A DNA stretch of 16,581 nucleotides from an uncultured candidate division Zixibacteria bacterium (GTDB lineage: Bacteria > Zixibacteria > MSB-5A5 > GN15 > PGXB01): positions 1-16,581 of the forward strand of contig CALAMC010000108.1 of NCBI GenBank assembly GCA_937925655.1. Direction: 5' to 3'. Position 1 is the first letter of the stretch; each line of letters starts with the position of its first letter. A program made the translations under genes and the position numbers. This document shows positions 6,964 through 14,195 of this stretch, in pieces. The notes beneath the pieces are model-generated. The model was not told where the DNA came from. It worked only from the letters and a program-made list of their open reading frames with translations, and made no database searches.

Positions 6964-7890
6964 ATGTCCGATTGGAGTCCGGCAGATAAAATCGTCACGA
7001 TCCTGGGGGTCATGACCATCCTGTTTTTCCCACTGGTGATCTATATCCCGGTTCTGGGCTATATCGTGCAGACGGCCGCGATCTTTGCGGCGATGTATCT
7101 GGCTTTCCGGCGTCGAGGAGTCATCTTGATGACCGCGGCGCTGGCATCGCTGGTCATGGCGGCGTCGGTCTTCGGATTCGGCCTGCTTTTGGTCATGCTG
7201 TGGGGATCGGTGCTGATTCCGGCATCCATTATGGGCTGGCTGTTGAGCGCCGGGGCGCCGACGGCCCGGGCTTTCCAGACAGCAATGGTTTTGTCGGTAA
7301 TGGCCACCTTGATATTATTCTGGGGCGAACGCGACCTGTTTTATGCCGCCTTAAACCAAACCGATGAATTTCTGGAAAGCGGCATAGCGTGGGGAAGTCT
7401 CTCGGAAGCACGGGCGGAAGAGGTCCGGACATTGATGCAGGCGTTTGTCGCATTGGTAAAAAGGCTGATGCCGTCGCTTATGGCCCTTTCCGGCGTGGCC
7501 CAGTTGTTCGTGGCCTGGGTCGCTTTGATAATCCTGTCCCGAAGCCTCAACGAATATGCCCCCTCCTTCCGCAGTTTTTTATACTGGAAAATGCCGGCAT
7601 ATTACGTCTATGGCGTCGGTGTCTTTCTGCTGTTGCGCCTGGTCGGGACGGAGTCAATGAAAATCGTCGCCGACAACGTGATCCTCTTTATCGGATTTTT
7701 CTATGCCGTATTCGGATTTTCGGTGTTGGAGTATTATCTCAAAAAAATACGGCTGTCACTTTTCTTGAGAATTTTGTTTTATATAGGTATATTGCTCCTG
7801 CAGGTTCCGGGATTGATTCTGGCCGCGGTGATTGGTTTTATCGACAGTTATTTCGATTTCCGGAAAGTCAGGGCACGCCTGATTGGCTGA
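6964..7890 (+). CDS. DUF2232 (YybS-like) membrane protein
   Basis: A 308-aa integral membrane protein with about eight hydrophobic segments (roughly 12-46 as two, 52-92 as two, 104-121, 167-191, 211-258 as two, 267-292). Residues 122-165 form a soluble, acidic loop, and the SFLYWKMPAYYVYG stretch (about 204-217) resembles the W-x-x-P signature of the YybS/DUF2232 family. Members commonly lie between rpsR and rplI, as here, which supports the call. The molecular function is unknown; a transport or envelope role is assumed for the family. It starts 15 nt after rpsR with only a weak ribosome binding site. Confidence 0.8.
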   Translation: MSDWSPADKIVTILGVMTILFFPLVIYIPVLGYIVQTAAIFAAMYLAFRRRGVILMTAALASLVMAASVFGFGLLLVMLWGSVLIPASIMGWLLSAGAPTARAFQTAMVLSVMATLILFWGERDLFYAALNQTDEFLESGIAWGSLSEARAEEVRTLMQAFVALVKRLMPSLMALSGVAQLFVAWVALIILSRSLNEYAPSFRSFLYWKMPAYYVYGVGVFLLLRLVGTESMKIVADNVILFIGFFYAVFGFSVLEYYLKKIRLSLFLRILFYIGILLLQVPGLILAAVIGFIDSYFDFRKVRARLIG

Positions 7891-7912
7891 TAATGATTGA
7901 AAGGATATAAAG

Positions 7913-8359
7913 ATGAAGGTAATTTTGAAACAGGATATCCCGGATCTGGGCAAGGCCGGCAAAATAATCGAGGTCAAAAGCGGTTACGCCCGTAATTTTC
8001 TGATGCCGCGCAATCTTGCCATCATGGCCACCAAGGCCAATGTCCGGGCCATCGAAGAGATCGAGAAACAGAATAAAACCCGGGAGCGCAAACTTCGCAA
8101 CGAAGCCGAAAAACTCAAAGCCAAAATGGAACAGATGTCGCTGACCATTGAAGTCCTGGTCGGTGAAGAAGATAAAATTTTCGGGTCGGTGACGGCGCAA
8201 AATGTGGCCGAGATGCTCGAAACCGAAGGCATTCGCGTCGATAAGCGCAATATCAATCTCGAAGATCCGATCAAGTCGCTCGGCGTTTACACCATACCCG
8301 TCAAGATCGAAAAAGACATTGTCGCCAATGTTAAAGTTTGGGTAATAAGGAAGGCCTGA
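7913..8359 (+). CDS. rplI: 50S ribosomal protein L9
   Basis: A 148-aa large-subunit protein with the classic dumbbell layout. The N-terminal rRNA-binding domain (MKVILKQDIPDLGKAGKIIE then SGYARNFLMPR) is followed by a long charged helix (about 45-80) and a C-terminal domain with KIFGSVTAQNVAEML (about 91-105). L9 binds 23S rRNA near the L1 stalk and helps hold the reading frame. AAAGGAT precedes the ATG. The length is typical for the family. It closes the ribosomal part of the operon; the next gene begins two bases after its stop. Confidence 0.97.
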   Translation: MKVILKQDIPDLGKAGKIIEVKSGYARNFLMPRNLAIMATKANVRAIEEIEKQNKTRERKLRNEAEKLKAKMEQMSLTIEVLVGEEDKIFGSVTAQNVAEMLETEGIRVDKRNINLEDPIKSLGVYTIPVKIEKDIVANVKVWVIRKA

Positions 8360-8361
8360 TC

Positions 8362-8853
8362 ATGGCGATGCTTGAGGTCAAAGTCGATGGTCTCGCTCTG
8401 GACATGACGACCAACTCGCCCGTAATTATACTGACGCCGTTGGAAGGGCAGAAGGTCCTGCCGATTTGGATCGGTCACAGTGAAGCCTGGGCGATTGCGA
8501 TGGAACTGTCCGGGGTTAGCCCCAAAAGACCGATGACCCATGATTTGTTGAAAAACGTAATAAACCATTTGAACGCCACCATGGAACGGGTTGAAATCAC
8601 CGAGCTTAAGGATCAGACATTTTATGCCCGGATCCGGATTGCCTCAAACGGCGAAAAGATGGATATCGATGCCCGGCCGTCGGATTCGATCGCGCTGGCC
8701 TTGAAAATGGGGGCGCCGATTTTCGCCGCGGAAGAACTGTTTAATCTTCAATCCTCCCCGGAAAAACCGTCCGAGATGACTAACGACCCCGAATCACTGG
8801 CAGACCGTTTGAGGAAAATTAATCCGGAAGACTTTGGCAAGTACTCGCTTTAA
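8362..8853 (+). CDS. bifunctional nuclease family protein (DUF151/BFN)
   Basis: A 163-aa cytoplasmic protein of the BFN domain family, members of which have been reported to degrade DNA and RNA. The family hallmarks are clear: LPIWIGHSEAWAIAMEL (about 36-52), RPMTHDLL (about 58-65), FYARI, and DARPSDSIALAL (about 102-113). There is no C-terminal UVR domain, which some relatives carry. The ATG at 8362 is chosen because GGAAGG lies at 8349-8354; an in-frame TTG at 8338 would overlap rplI without a better site. It overlaps the next gene by one base (TAATG). Location directly after rplI recurs in several phyla. The biological role is unsettled. Confidence 0.88.
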   Translation: MAMLEVKVDGLALDMTTNSPVIILTPLEGQKVLPIWIGHSEAWAIAMELSGVSPKRPMTHDLLKNVINHLNATMERVEITELKDQTFYARIRIASNGEKMDIDARPSDSIALALKMGAPIFAAEELFNLQSSPEKPSEMTNDPESLADRLRKINPEDFGKYSL

Positions 8854-10613
8854 TGGACTTTATGATGTGCAGAGCAATTGCCGCCGCCGTTTTAATCTGT
8901 CTTTTTTCGTGTTTATCTGTCGGGGCGGACCAGGAAAGCTCCCGGTTCAATGAAGCTTTCAAGTTTCTGGAATCAGGCGAGAATGCGGCCGCCTTCCGGG
9001 CCTTTTCGCAGTTGACCGATTCCTATCCCGACTCGAAAAGTATCGACAAATATATTTATTTTTGCTCCAAAGCGGCCATGTATGCGGGCTTGTTTACGGA
9101 GAGCCGGGCGGGGCTGGAGCGGTTGATCGCCGACTATCCGGTTTCGATGTATGCACCTTACTCATACTATTTTCTGGGCAATGTTGACTATCACTTAAAA
9201 CGGGTCGGACCGGCGGTTGATGCCTATATCAAGGCTTACAGCCTCTCCGGCGATAAGCGTTTGACCGACCTGGCGGTGGAATCATTGATCGGGATGGTGG
9301 CCGATTATGGTTCGCAGGCGTCGGAGCGTATCATCGCCGCCACGATTCCGGTCGACCGCCGCTGCAACCTCATGATGCGTATTGCGCGGAAGCTGTTTAC
9401 CGAAAAAAATTATCAGCCCATCAAGTCATTTCTGGCTTCGTGTACTTCTCCGGAAGCCCGCACCCTCATGGACGAGGCCGAAAAGCATCTCCGACAGAAA
9501 CCCGAATTCGCGGTTGTCCTGCCGTTATCGGGCGAAATGCAGACGTATGGTGAAGCGCTTCTCAATGGTATCACGCTTCGCCTGGAGCAATTTAACAAAT
9601 CATCCGAGCTGGACGTCAGCGTTGTCGTGTATGATACCGAGGGGCGAACGCTCGAAACGGCGCGAGTGGTTAAGAGACTTAGCGCCGAAGACATCGCGGC
9701 CGTTATCGGCCCGCTGACTTCGGAAGCTACCGCGGTGGCTTCGGCCGTGCTCGCCTGCGGCGATATGCCCCTGATTGCTCCGGCCGCCGGACAGGGTGGT
9801 CTGACGGAGCTATCGGCAACTTGCTTTCAACTGATACCCAACCTCAACTGGCAGGGGGTCCGCATGGCTGATCTGGCTGTCGATATTCTCGGGGCGCGGA
9901 CAGCCGCCATCATGACGCCCACCTCGCCGGATAATCTGGCCATGGCGGCCGCTTTTTCCGAACGGTTCCAAGCCCGGGGCGGCAAGGTCCTGGCCATTGA
10001 ATATTTCCGTGTTCGCGAGACCGATTTCGGGCCGTTTGTCAAGGATATCAAATCCCTGGTTCTGCCGGAATTGCTCGAACCGCGTGTATTTTTGAATGAG
10101 ACCGGCGATACGGTCGACGCCGAGGAAGTGAGCGCCCGGCTCGATTGCATTTATATCCCCGCCGAAGCCTCTCAATTGAGATTGCTCTTGCCGCAGATTC
10201 AGTTTTATGGCCTCAAAACCACGTTGCTGGGGGCCGACGGTTGGGGACATAAGACCGTCTACGACCTTGGCGATAATGTCCTGGGGAAGCACTATTTCAC
10301 ATCGGGTCTGATCATGGATGATGAAAGCGAGCGGGTTCGTCAGTTCTTCTTCGATTTTGATAAACGTTTCGGTTATCAGCCGGGCCGTCTGGAAGCGCTG
10401 GGTTATGATGCCGCGTCGCTTTTATGCGCGGCTTTTGCCGCCGGCAATTACTCCCGTGAGGAAATCGTCCGCTATTTATCTTCGATTAAAGGTTATCGCG
10501 GCGTGGCCGGCGACGTATCATTCGGGAGCAACCGGGAAAATGTCGACCTGCCGATTTATCAAATAGAATACGGCAGACCGCGAAAAGTGGATTTTCGGCT
10601 TGGCCAGAGATAA
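8853..10613 (+). CDS. TPR plus periplasmic ligand-binding protein (LpoA/penicillin-binding protein activator-like)
   Basis: A 586-aa exported protein. A signal peptide (about 5-25) is followed by helical repeats of TPR type (about 28-205), then a two-lobed type 1 periplasmic binding fold related to the leucine-binding family (about 217-580; begins EFAVVLPLSGEMQTYGEALL, with VVYDTEG, IGPLTSE, LIAPAAG). Helical repeats fused ahead of a LivJ-like domain is the design of LpoA, the outer-membrane activator of PBP1A, but it also occurs in amino-acid sensors, so the role is uncertain. Cys20 in LFSC is a poor lipobox (Phe at -2), so lipid anchoring is doubtful. No ABC permease genes are adjacent, which argues against plain uptake. 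The start overlaps the previous stop (TAATG). Confidence 0.8.
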   Translation: MDFMMCRAIAAAVLICLFSCLSVGADQESSRFNEAFKFLESGENAAAFRAFSQLTDSYPDSKSIDKYIYFCSKAAMYAGLFTESRAGLERLIADYPVSMYAPYSYYFLGNVDYHLKRVGPAVDAYIKAYSLSGDKRLTDLAVESLIGMVADYGSQASERIIAATIPVDRRCNLMMRIARKLFTEKNYQPIKSFLASCTSPEARTLMDEAEKHLRQKPEFAVVLPLSGEMQTYGEALLNGITLRLEQFNKSSELDVSVVVYDTEGRTLETARVVKRLSAEDIAAVIGPLTSEATAVASAVLACGDMPLIAPAAGQGGLTELSATCFQLIPNLNWQGVRMADLAVDILGARTAAIMTPTSPDNLAMAAAFSERFQARGGKVLAIEYFRVRETDFGPFVKDIKSLVLPELLEPRVFLNETGDTVDAEEVSARLDCIYIPAEASQLRLLLPQIQFYGLKTTLLGADGWGHKTVYDLGDNVLGKHYFTSGLIMDDESERVRQFFFDFDKRFGYQPGRLEALGYDAASLLCAAFAAGNYSREEIVRYLSSIKGYRGVAGDVSFGSNRENVDLPIYQIEYGRPRKVDFRLGQR

Positions 10614-11427
10614 TCAGGACAGACTCATCGATTTTATCAGGCAGTATAAAAACGCCTTGGTGGCTTATAGTGGCGGTTTGGATTCATCGCTGGTGCTGTG
10701 GGCGGCGATTAAGGCGCTGGGGCCGGGACACGTCCTGGCCGTAACCGCTCTTTCGGAATCCTATGCCACCGGTGAAAAAGAAGCCGCCCGCAAAGTCGCA
10801 CGGGAACTGGGCCTGACGGAAAAGCGCCACCGTTTTATTACCACTCACGAAATGGACAACGAAAACTACGTAAAAAATCCCGCCGACCGTTGTTATTGGT
10901 GCAAACATACGCTTTACACCGAACTCGGCGCCATTGCGCAACTGGAAAATATGGTGGTTATTTTTGACGGCACCAATCTGTCCGATACGAGCGATTATCG
11001 CCCCGGCCTGAAAGCGGCCCGCGAAATGCACGTCGTCTCACCGCTTCGTGAAACCGGCCTGACCAAAGACGATATCCGCCGCATCGCCCGGAAAAATCAA
11101 CTCTCCTTTGCCGAAAAACCGGCCACGGCCTGCCTGGCGTCGCGGATACCCTACGGAACATCTATAACCACGGAACGCCTGCGCATGATCGACCGGGCCG
11201 AGACCGCTGTGCGCGAGGCCGGGTTCGAGGGATTCCGGGTGCGTTATCACCACGATGTGGCGCGGCTGGAATTAAGGCCCGAGGATTTACCGCGCCTGCT
11301 TAATAAAGCCATAAAAGAAACATTGATCGAGAAGATTAAGCAGGCTGGATTCAAATATGTCGCCGTCGACCTTGAGGGGTATCGGACGGGATCGCTGAAC
11401 GAGACTCTCGGAAAGGATAAAAAATGA
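10600..11427 (+). CDS. larE: ATP-dependent sacrificial sulfur transferase LarE
   Basis: A 275-aa PP-loop enzyme. In the known pathway LarE adenylates and then sulfurates the pyridinium nucleotide precursor of the nickel-pincer cofactor of lactate racemase. The PP-loop SGGLDSS is at 24-30. Cys178 in KPATACLASRIPYG lines up with the sulfur-donating Cys176 of the Lactobacillus enzyme. Two further cysteines in RCYWCK (98, 101) give a three-cysteine set, compatible with the iron-sulfur type of LarE that does not sacrifice its own sulfur; this is inference. The start is TTG at 10600, overlapping the previous gene by 14 nt; no ATG occurs before residue 85, after the PP-loop. LarA, LarB and LarC are not in the window, so it may serve another thiolation. 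Confidence 0.88.
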   Translation: MARDNQDRLIDFIRQYKNALVAYSGGLDSSLVLWAAIKALGPGHVLAVTALSESYATGEKEAARKVARELGLTEKRHRFITTHEMDNENYVKNPADRCYWCKHTLYTELGAIAQLENMVVIFDGTNLSDTSDYRPGLKAAREMHVVSPLRETGLTKDDIRRIARKNQLSFAEKPATACLASRIPYGTSITTERLRMIDRAETAVREAGFEGFRVRYHHDVARLELRPEDLPRLLNKAIKETLIEKIKQAGFKYVAVDLEGYRTGSLNETLGKDKK

Positions 11428-11642
11428 CCGATAAAAAATTCGCACTTAAAATGGTGATCGACGGCAAGGAAAGAGATATCACTTTTGAAGAACTGGCCCT
11501 GTCGAATAACCTCGCCCAGGAAGCGTTGGTGGGGCTTTTGATCGATAAGAAAATTATCAAGGCCGAGGATTTCCTGAATAAAATGCAGGAAGTCAACAAA
11601 CAGCGCTACCGGTCGGTCGAGGATCTGAATAAAGAAAATTAG
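11424..11642 (+). CDS. small hypothetical protein, 72 aa
   Basis: A charged, soluble, mostly helical protein of unknown function, starting inside the larE stop as ATGA and so coupled to it. It starts with a short beta-type stretch (KMVIDGKERDITFEEL), and the region from 30 to 55 (AQEALVGLLIDKKIIKAEDF) reads as an amphipathic helix-turn-helix-like segment. No cysteines, signal peptide or membrane segment. It could be a LarE partner or a small regulator; I do not recognise a family. Confidence 0.7.
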   Translation: MTDKKFALKMVIDGKERDITFEELALSNNLAQEALVGLLIDKKIIKAEDFLNKMQEVNKQRYRSVEDLNKEN

Positions 11643-11649
11643 ATTCTGT

Positions 11650-12177
11650 ATGGACGACGCCGAAAAGAAAAAACAACTGTCGCTGGAATTCGAACTCGCG
11701 GCGGAGGAACGCGAATCCGAAACGCCGGGCGAAAAAAGTTCCGGCGAGACTCTGGAGTGGACCTGCCACCCGGCCAAACAAAATCGGCCGCGAACGATAC
11801 TGGTGACGGCTTTTATCGCTGCCGTCGTTCTGGCCGTGTATTTCTGGACTTATTCGGCGTTGTTTACCATACTGGCAGTTTTAATTTTAACCGGTTCGCT
11901 GGCGGCGTACTATTTCCCGACCCGTTACACTCTGACCGACGAGGAAATAATCATTAAAACCACCACCCAGCGGCTGGTTAAAAAATGGGCACAGTACCGG
12001 TCGTACTATCCGGATAAAAACGGAGTGCTGTTGTCACCGTTCGTGCGGCCCTCACGGCTGGAAAACTTCCGGGGCGTCTATATCAGGTTTTCCGACAATA
12101 AAGACTTGGTCATGGGCTTTGTCATGCATAAAATGACCCCGGCCGGCGGCGAGCCCGAAATCGGAGGGGAGAACTGA
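11650..12177 (+). CDS. two-pass membrane protein with PH-like C-terminal domain
   Basis: A 175-aa protein of unknown function. An acidic, soluble N-terminus (1-47) is followed by two adjacent membrane helices (about 48-66 and 70-88) and then a soluble segment (about 89-160) starting PTRYTLTDEEIIIK. A pair of short helices followed by a strand-rich domain in which a Y-x-L-T-x-x-x-I-x-x-K stretch leads is the layout of bacterial PH-like (YdbS/YdbT, DUF304) proteins; the match here is by pattern only. It begins 7 nt after the 72-aa gene without a clear ribosome binding site and overlaps the next gene by one base (TGATG), so the pair is probably co-translated. Confidence 0.7.
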   Translation: MDDAEKKKQLSLEFELAAEERESETPGEKSSGETLEWTCHPAKQNRPRTILVTAFIAAVVLAVYFWTYSALFTILAVLILTGSLAAYYFPTRYTLTDEEIIIKTTTQRLVKKWAQYRSYYPDKNGVLLSPFVRPSRLENFRGVYIRFSDNKDLVMGFVMHKMTPAGGEPEIGGEN

Positions 12178-12635
12178 TGTCACTGTTCAAAGGGCCGGTG
12201 GACCCGCCCGAAGGCGGTGCGCCCGGTATCCCCGAAGAGGAAGACGCTGTTCTCGAAAAAGTGGCCAAGAAAGTCATCCGGTGGCGCATGGCTGTCCCGG
12301 CGATTCTGTTTCTGGAATCGGTCAAACCGCTCAATTATATCGGCTCGCAGGTGATGGTCTTTTTCGAGCCGGTCGTGCAATCGCTTTTCAATTTCAAGGA
12401 TTATGACAATTTCCGCATGGCCATGGAACGCCGCGAAAATGTCGAGAATCTCCTCCAGAAAATCGAAAAATACGACGCCATCGCTTTCAACCGCGAAAAG
12501 AAAATCAAAAAATTCATGAAGGCCGAAAAGAAAACCTGGAAATGGCATCAACGCTGGCTGGGGATTGCCGCGCCCAAAGTTCAACTCCCCGAAGATTTGC
12601 GTGAACTATTCCCCGAAGATTCTCCTAAAAAATAG
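12177..12635 (+). CDS. conserved-looking hypothetical protein, 152 aa
   Basis: A soluble or peripherally membrane-attached protein of unknown function. Residues 1-22 are Pro/Gly/Glu-rich and probably disordered. Residues 36-70 (WRMAVPAILFLESVKPLNYI and onward) are hydrophobic, followed by RRENVENLLQKIEKYD, which is helical, and a very basic segment (106-127). The middle is hydrophobic enough for a membrane-embedded or re-entrant helix pair but carries Glu, Lys and Asn. It starts on the last base of the preceding PH-like gene's stop codon, implying a joint role. It is the last gene of the long plus-strand cluster. Confidence 0.7.
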   Translation: MSLFKGPVDPPEGGAPGIPEEEDAVLEKVAKKVIRWRMAVPAILFLESVKPLNYIGSQVMVFFEPVVQSLFNFKDYDNFRMAMERRENVENLLQKIEKYDAIAFNREKKIKKFMKAEKKTWKWHQRWLGIAAPKVQLPEDLRELFPEDSPKK

Positions 12636-12703
12636 CCATTTTTCCGGCAAGATCGAATTTCGGACTGTATTACCGCCTTCTTTCATCCGATAATAGATAT
12701 AGA

Positions 12704-13141
12704 ATGCGATACTTCAAGAGAGCCAAACTGGAACTGGATGCCCTTGTTAAGCCGCTATCTGTTAACGACTTAACCGCCGGCAAGCCGAACCTGTACGAAG
12801 GCATTTTCGGCAAAACCCAGAATATCAGCGCCAGCGGCGCCATGATCGAGCTGACCGAGGAACTGGGCCCCAATTCTTATGTTATGGTTCATATTTATCT
12901 CGATAAAAACGATTTCCCCACGGCCATTCCGGCCCAGACGGTATGGTCGAAACCCCATAATAACATCAGTCAAACCGGTATCAGATTTCTGACCCGCCGG
13001 GAAGTCAATGAAATGACCGGACAACAGGAAAACAACGATGACCTGCCCGGATATATGGGGTTTACCGAAAAAGAGCAGGAAGCGCTCGACCATCTGCTCG
13101 ATGATATTCTTGAAATGCCGGAAGACGAGGAAGAGTCTTAA
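12704..13141 (+). CDS. PilZ domain protein
   Basis: A 145-aa cytoplasmic protein that probably binds cyclic di-GMP. The two PilZ signatures are present: RxxxR as Arg2-x3-Arg6 at the very N-terminus, and NxSxxG as Asn40-Ser42-Gly45 (NISASG). A beta-barrel pattern runs to about residue 97 (TGIRFL). The C-terminal 45 residues are acidic, likely disordered and end in DEEES; the partner is unknown. No enzymatic domain is attached, so it acts as a receptor or adaptor. It starts 68 nt after the preceding gene without a strong ribosome binding site. Its stop codon overlaps that of the convergent transporter gene. Confidence 0.88.
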   Translation: MRYFKRAKLELDALVKPLSVNDLTAGKPNLYEGIFGKTQNISASGAMIELTEELGPNSYVMVHIYLDKNDFPTAIPAQTVWSKPHNNISQTGIRFLTRREVNEMTGQQENNDDLPGYMGFTEKEQEALDHLLDDILEMPEDEEES

Positions 13142-14031
13142 TCAATTTTTACCGGCTCTGCCCTGAAATGATTGGACATGATGACTCCGGCTATAATTAC
13201 GCCGATCCCGACCAGAGCCATCGGGGGAAGCGTCTCGGCGAAGAATACAAAACCGATAATCAGCGCATAGACTATTCCCAGATAATTGAAAATACTTATA
13301 TTGGAAGCCCGGTCCGCCTGGTACGCTTTGGTCAGATAAATCTGTGCAACGGTGGTCAATAAGCCTACTGCGAGCAGAATGACAAGCTCGCTCCAGTCCG
13401 GCCAGATCCAGTCGGACAAACTATAGATTCCGACCAGCGGAACCGTCACCAGCGGAAAATAAAAAACGACCACCAGCGGATGATCATAATCTTTCAATTT
13501 GCGGACGAAATTATAAGCCAGGGCCGAAAAGAAAGCGGCGCATATGCCGACCATAAGGCCGGTAATCGTAATGCGGGGATCGAATCCTTTGACCATGACC
13601 ACCCCGCCAAAGGCAAGTACCAGAAAAATCCACTGCATCGGCCGGGCGTTTTCGCGCAAAATAAGGCCCGAGATAAGGACGGTAAAAATGGGCGAGAGGT
13701 GGTGAATGGTCACGGCCGAAGCCAGCGGCATTTTCTGAAGAGTATAGAAGAAGCATATCAGCGCCCCGGTTCCGGCCAACCCTCGCAGAATCAGATATTT
13801 TTTATTATTTCCCCATGGATTCAGCCTTGCCCTGACAATCATAATATACCCGACCACGAGCGTGACAATGGCGCGAAAAAAAACAATTTCATGCGATGGG
13901 ATGCGTGAAAGCATTTTCACCCCGGCGAACATGAGAGCAAAAAAGAAAGTTGCCACGAGGATATATTTGGCTCCGGGGGTAAGGCTCAAAATGGCCCGAT
14001 GGTTCAGCATTATCGGCTCGTATGGTTTCAT
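13138..14031 (-). CDS. DMT superfamily (EamA) transporter
   Basis: A 297-aa inner-membrane protein with ten predicted helices in two EamA repeats (about 20-150 and 160-290), the common size for this family of small-molecule exporters. Family-like features are FFRAIVTLVVG in helix 2-3, LILRENARPMQW at the end of repeat one and FFAETLPPMALVG at the end of repeat two. The substrate cannot be told. The frame is open back to 14181, but that extension reads through the 16-bp hairpin at 14092-14128 and adds a non-membrane leader, so an internal Met at 14031 (or 14010) is preferred. The stop shares bases with the PilZ stop codon; no terminator separates the two convergent genes. Confidence 0.9.
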   Translation of the reverse strand: MKPYEPIMLNHRAILSLTPGAKYILVATFFFALMFAGVKMLSRIPSHEIVFFRAIVTLVVGYIMIVRARLNPWGNNKKYLILRGLAGTGALICFFYTLQKMPLASAVTIHHLSPIFTVLISGLILRENARPMQWIFLVLAFGGVVMVKGFDPRITITGLMVGICAAFFSALAYNFVRKLKDYDHPLVVVFYFPLVTVPLVGIYSLSDWIWPDWSELVILLAVGLLTTVAQIYLTKAYQADRASNISIFNYLGIVYALIIGFVFFAETLPPMALVGIGVIIAGVIMSNHFRAEPVKID

Positions 14032-14091
14032 CAGGCCGGTAAGATAGTCAAAATTTGCCGTCCGGCAATGGCTGAATGTCGGCTTCGAATA

Positions 14092-14128
14092 AATAAAGGG
14101 AAATTCAGGCTTTGAATTTCCCTTTATT
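14092..14128 (-). terminator. strong hairpin after the Tyr/Asp-tract protein gene
   Basis: AATAAAGGGAAATTCA (14092-14107), loop of 5, TGAATTTCCCTTTATT (14113-14128): a perfect 16-bp stem. Read on the minus strand it lies about 70 bases past the stop of the gene at 14196 and is followed by TATTCG. It is the natural terminator for that gene and would insulate the transporter gene. Confidence 0.65.
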
Positions 14129-14195
14129 AAGAACTCCTGCGGGCATAGAAGACCGGAGGCAGTATAGAATTGCCCGCGCATAGATCACATGTTAT

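Noticed and set aside
7389..7910. 173-codon plus-strand frame within the DUF2232 gene
   Set aside because: Overlaps a well-formed membrane protein in another frame; its composition (Arg/Gly-rich, no domain) is typical of a shifted frame.
8338..8361. TTG start for the bifunctional nuclease protein
   Set aside because: It would overlap rplI by 22 bases and lacks a better site than the ATG at 8362, which has GGAAGG ahead of it and begins the conserved domain.
12628..12643. AAAAAT/ATTTTT hairpin at the end of the long operon as a terminator
   Set aside because: The stem is only A-T pairs and overlaps the stop codon; it is too weak to call.
13480..13908. 142-codon plus-strand frame opposite the DMT transporter
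   Set aside because: Antisense to ten membrane helices; the hydrophilic product is the expected complement of a membrane protein gene.
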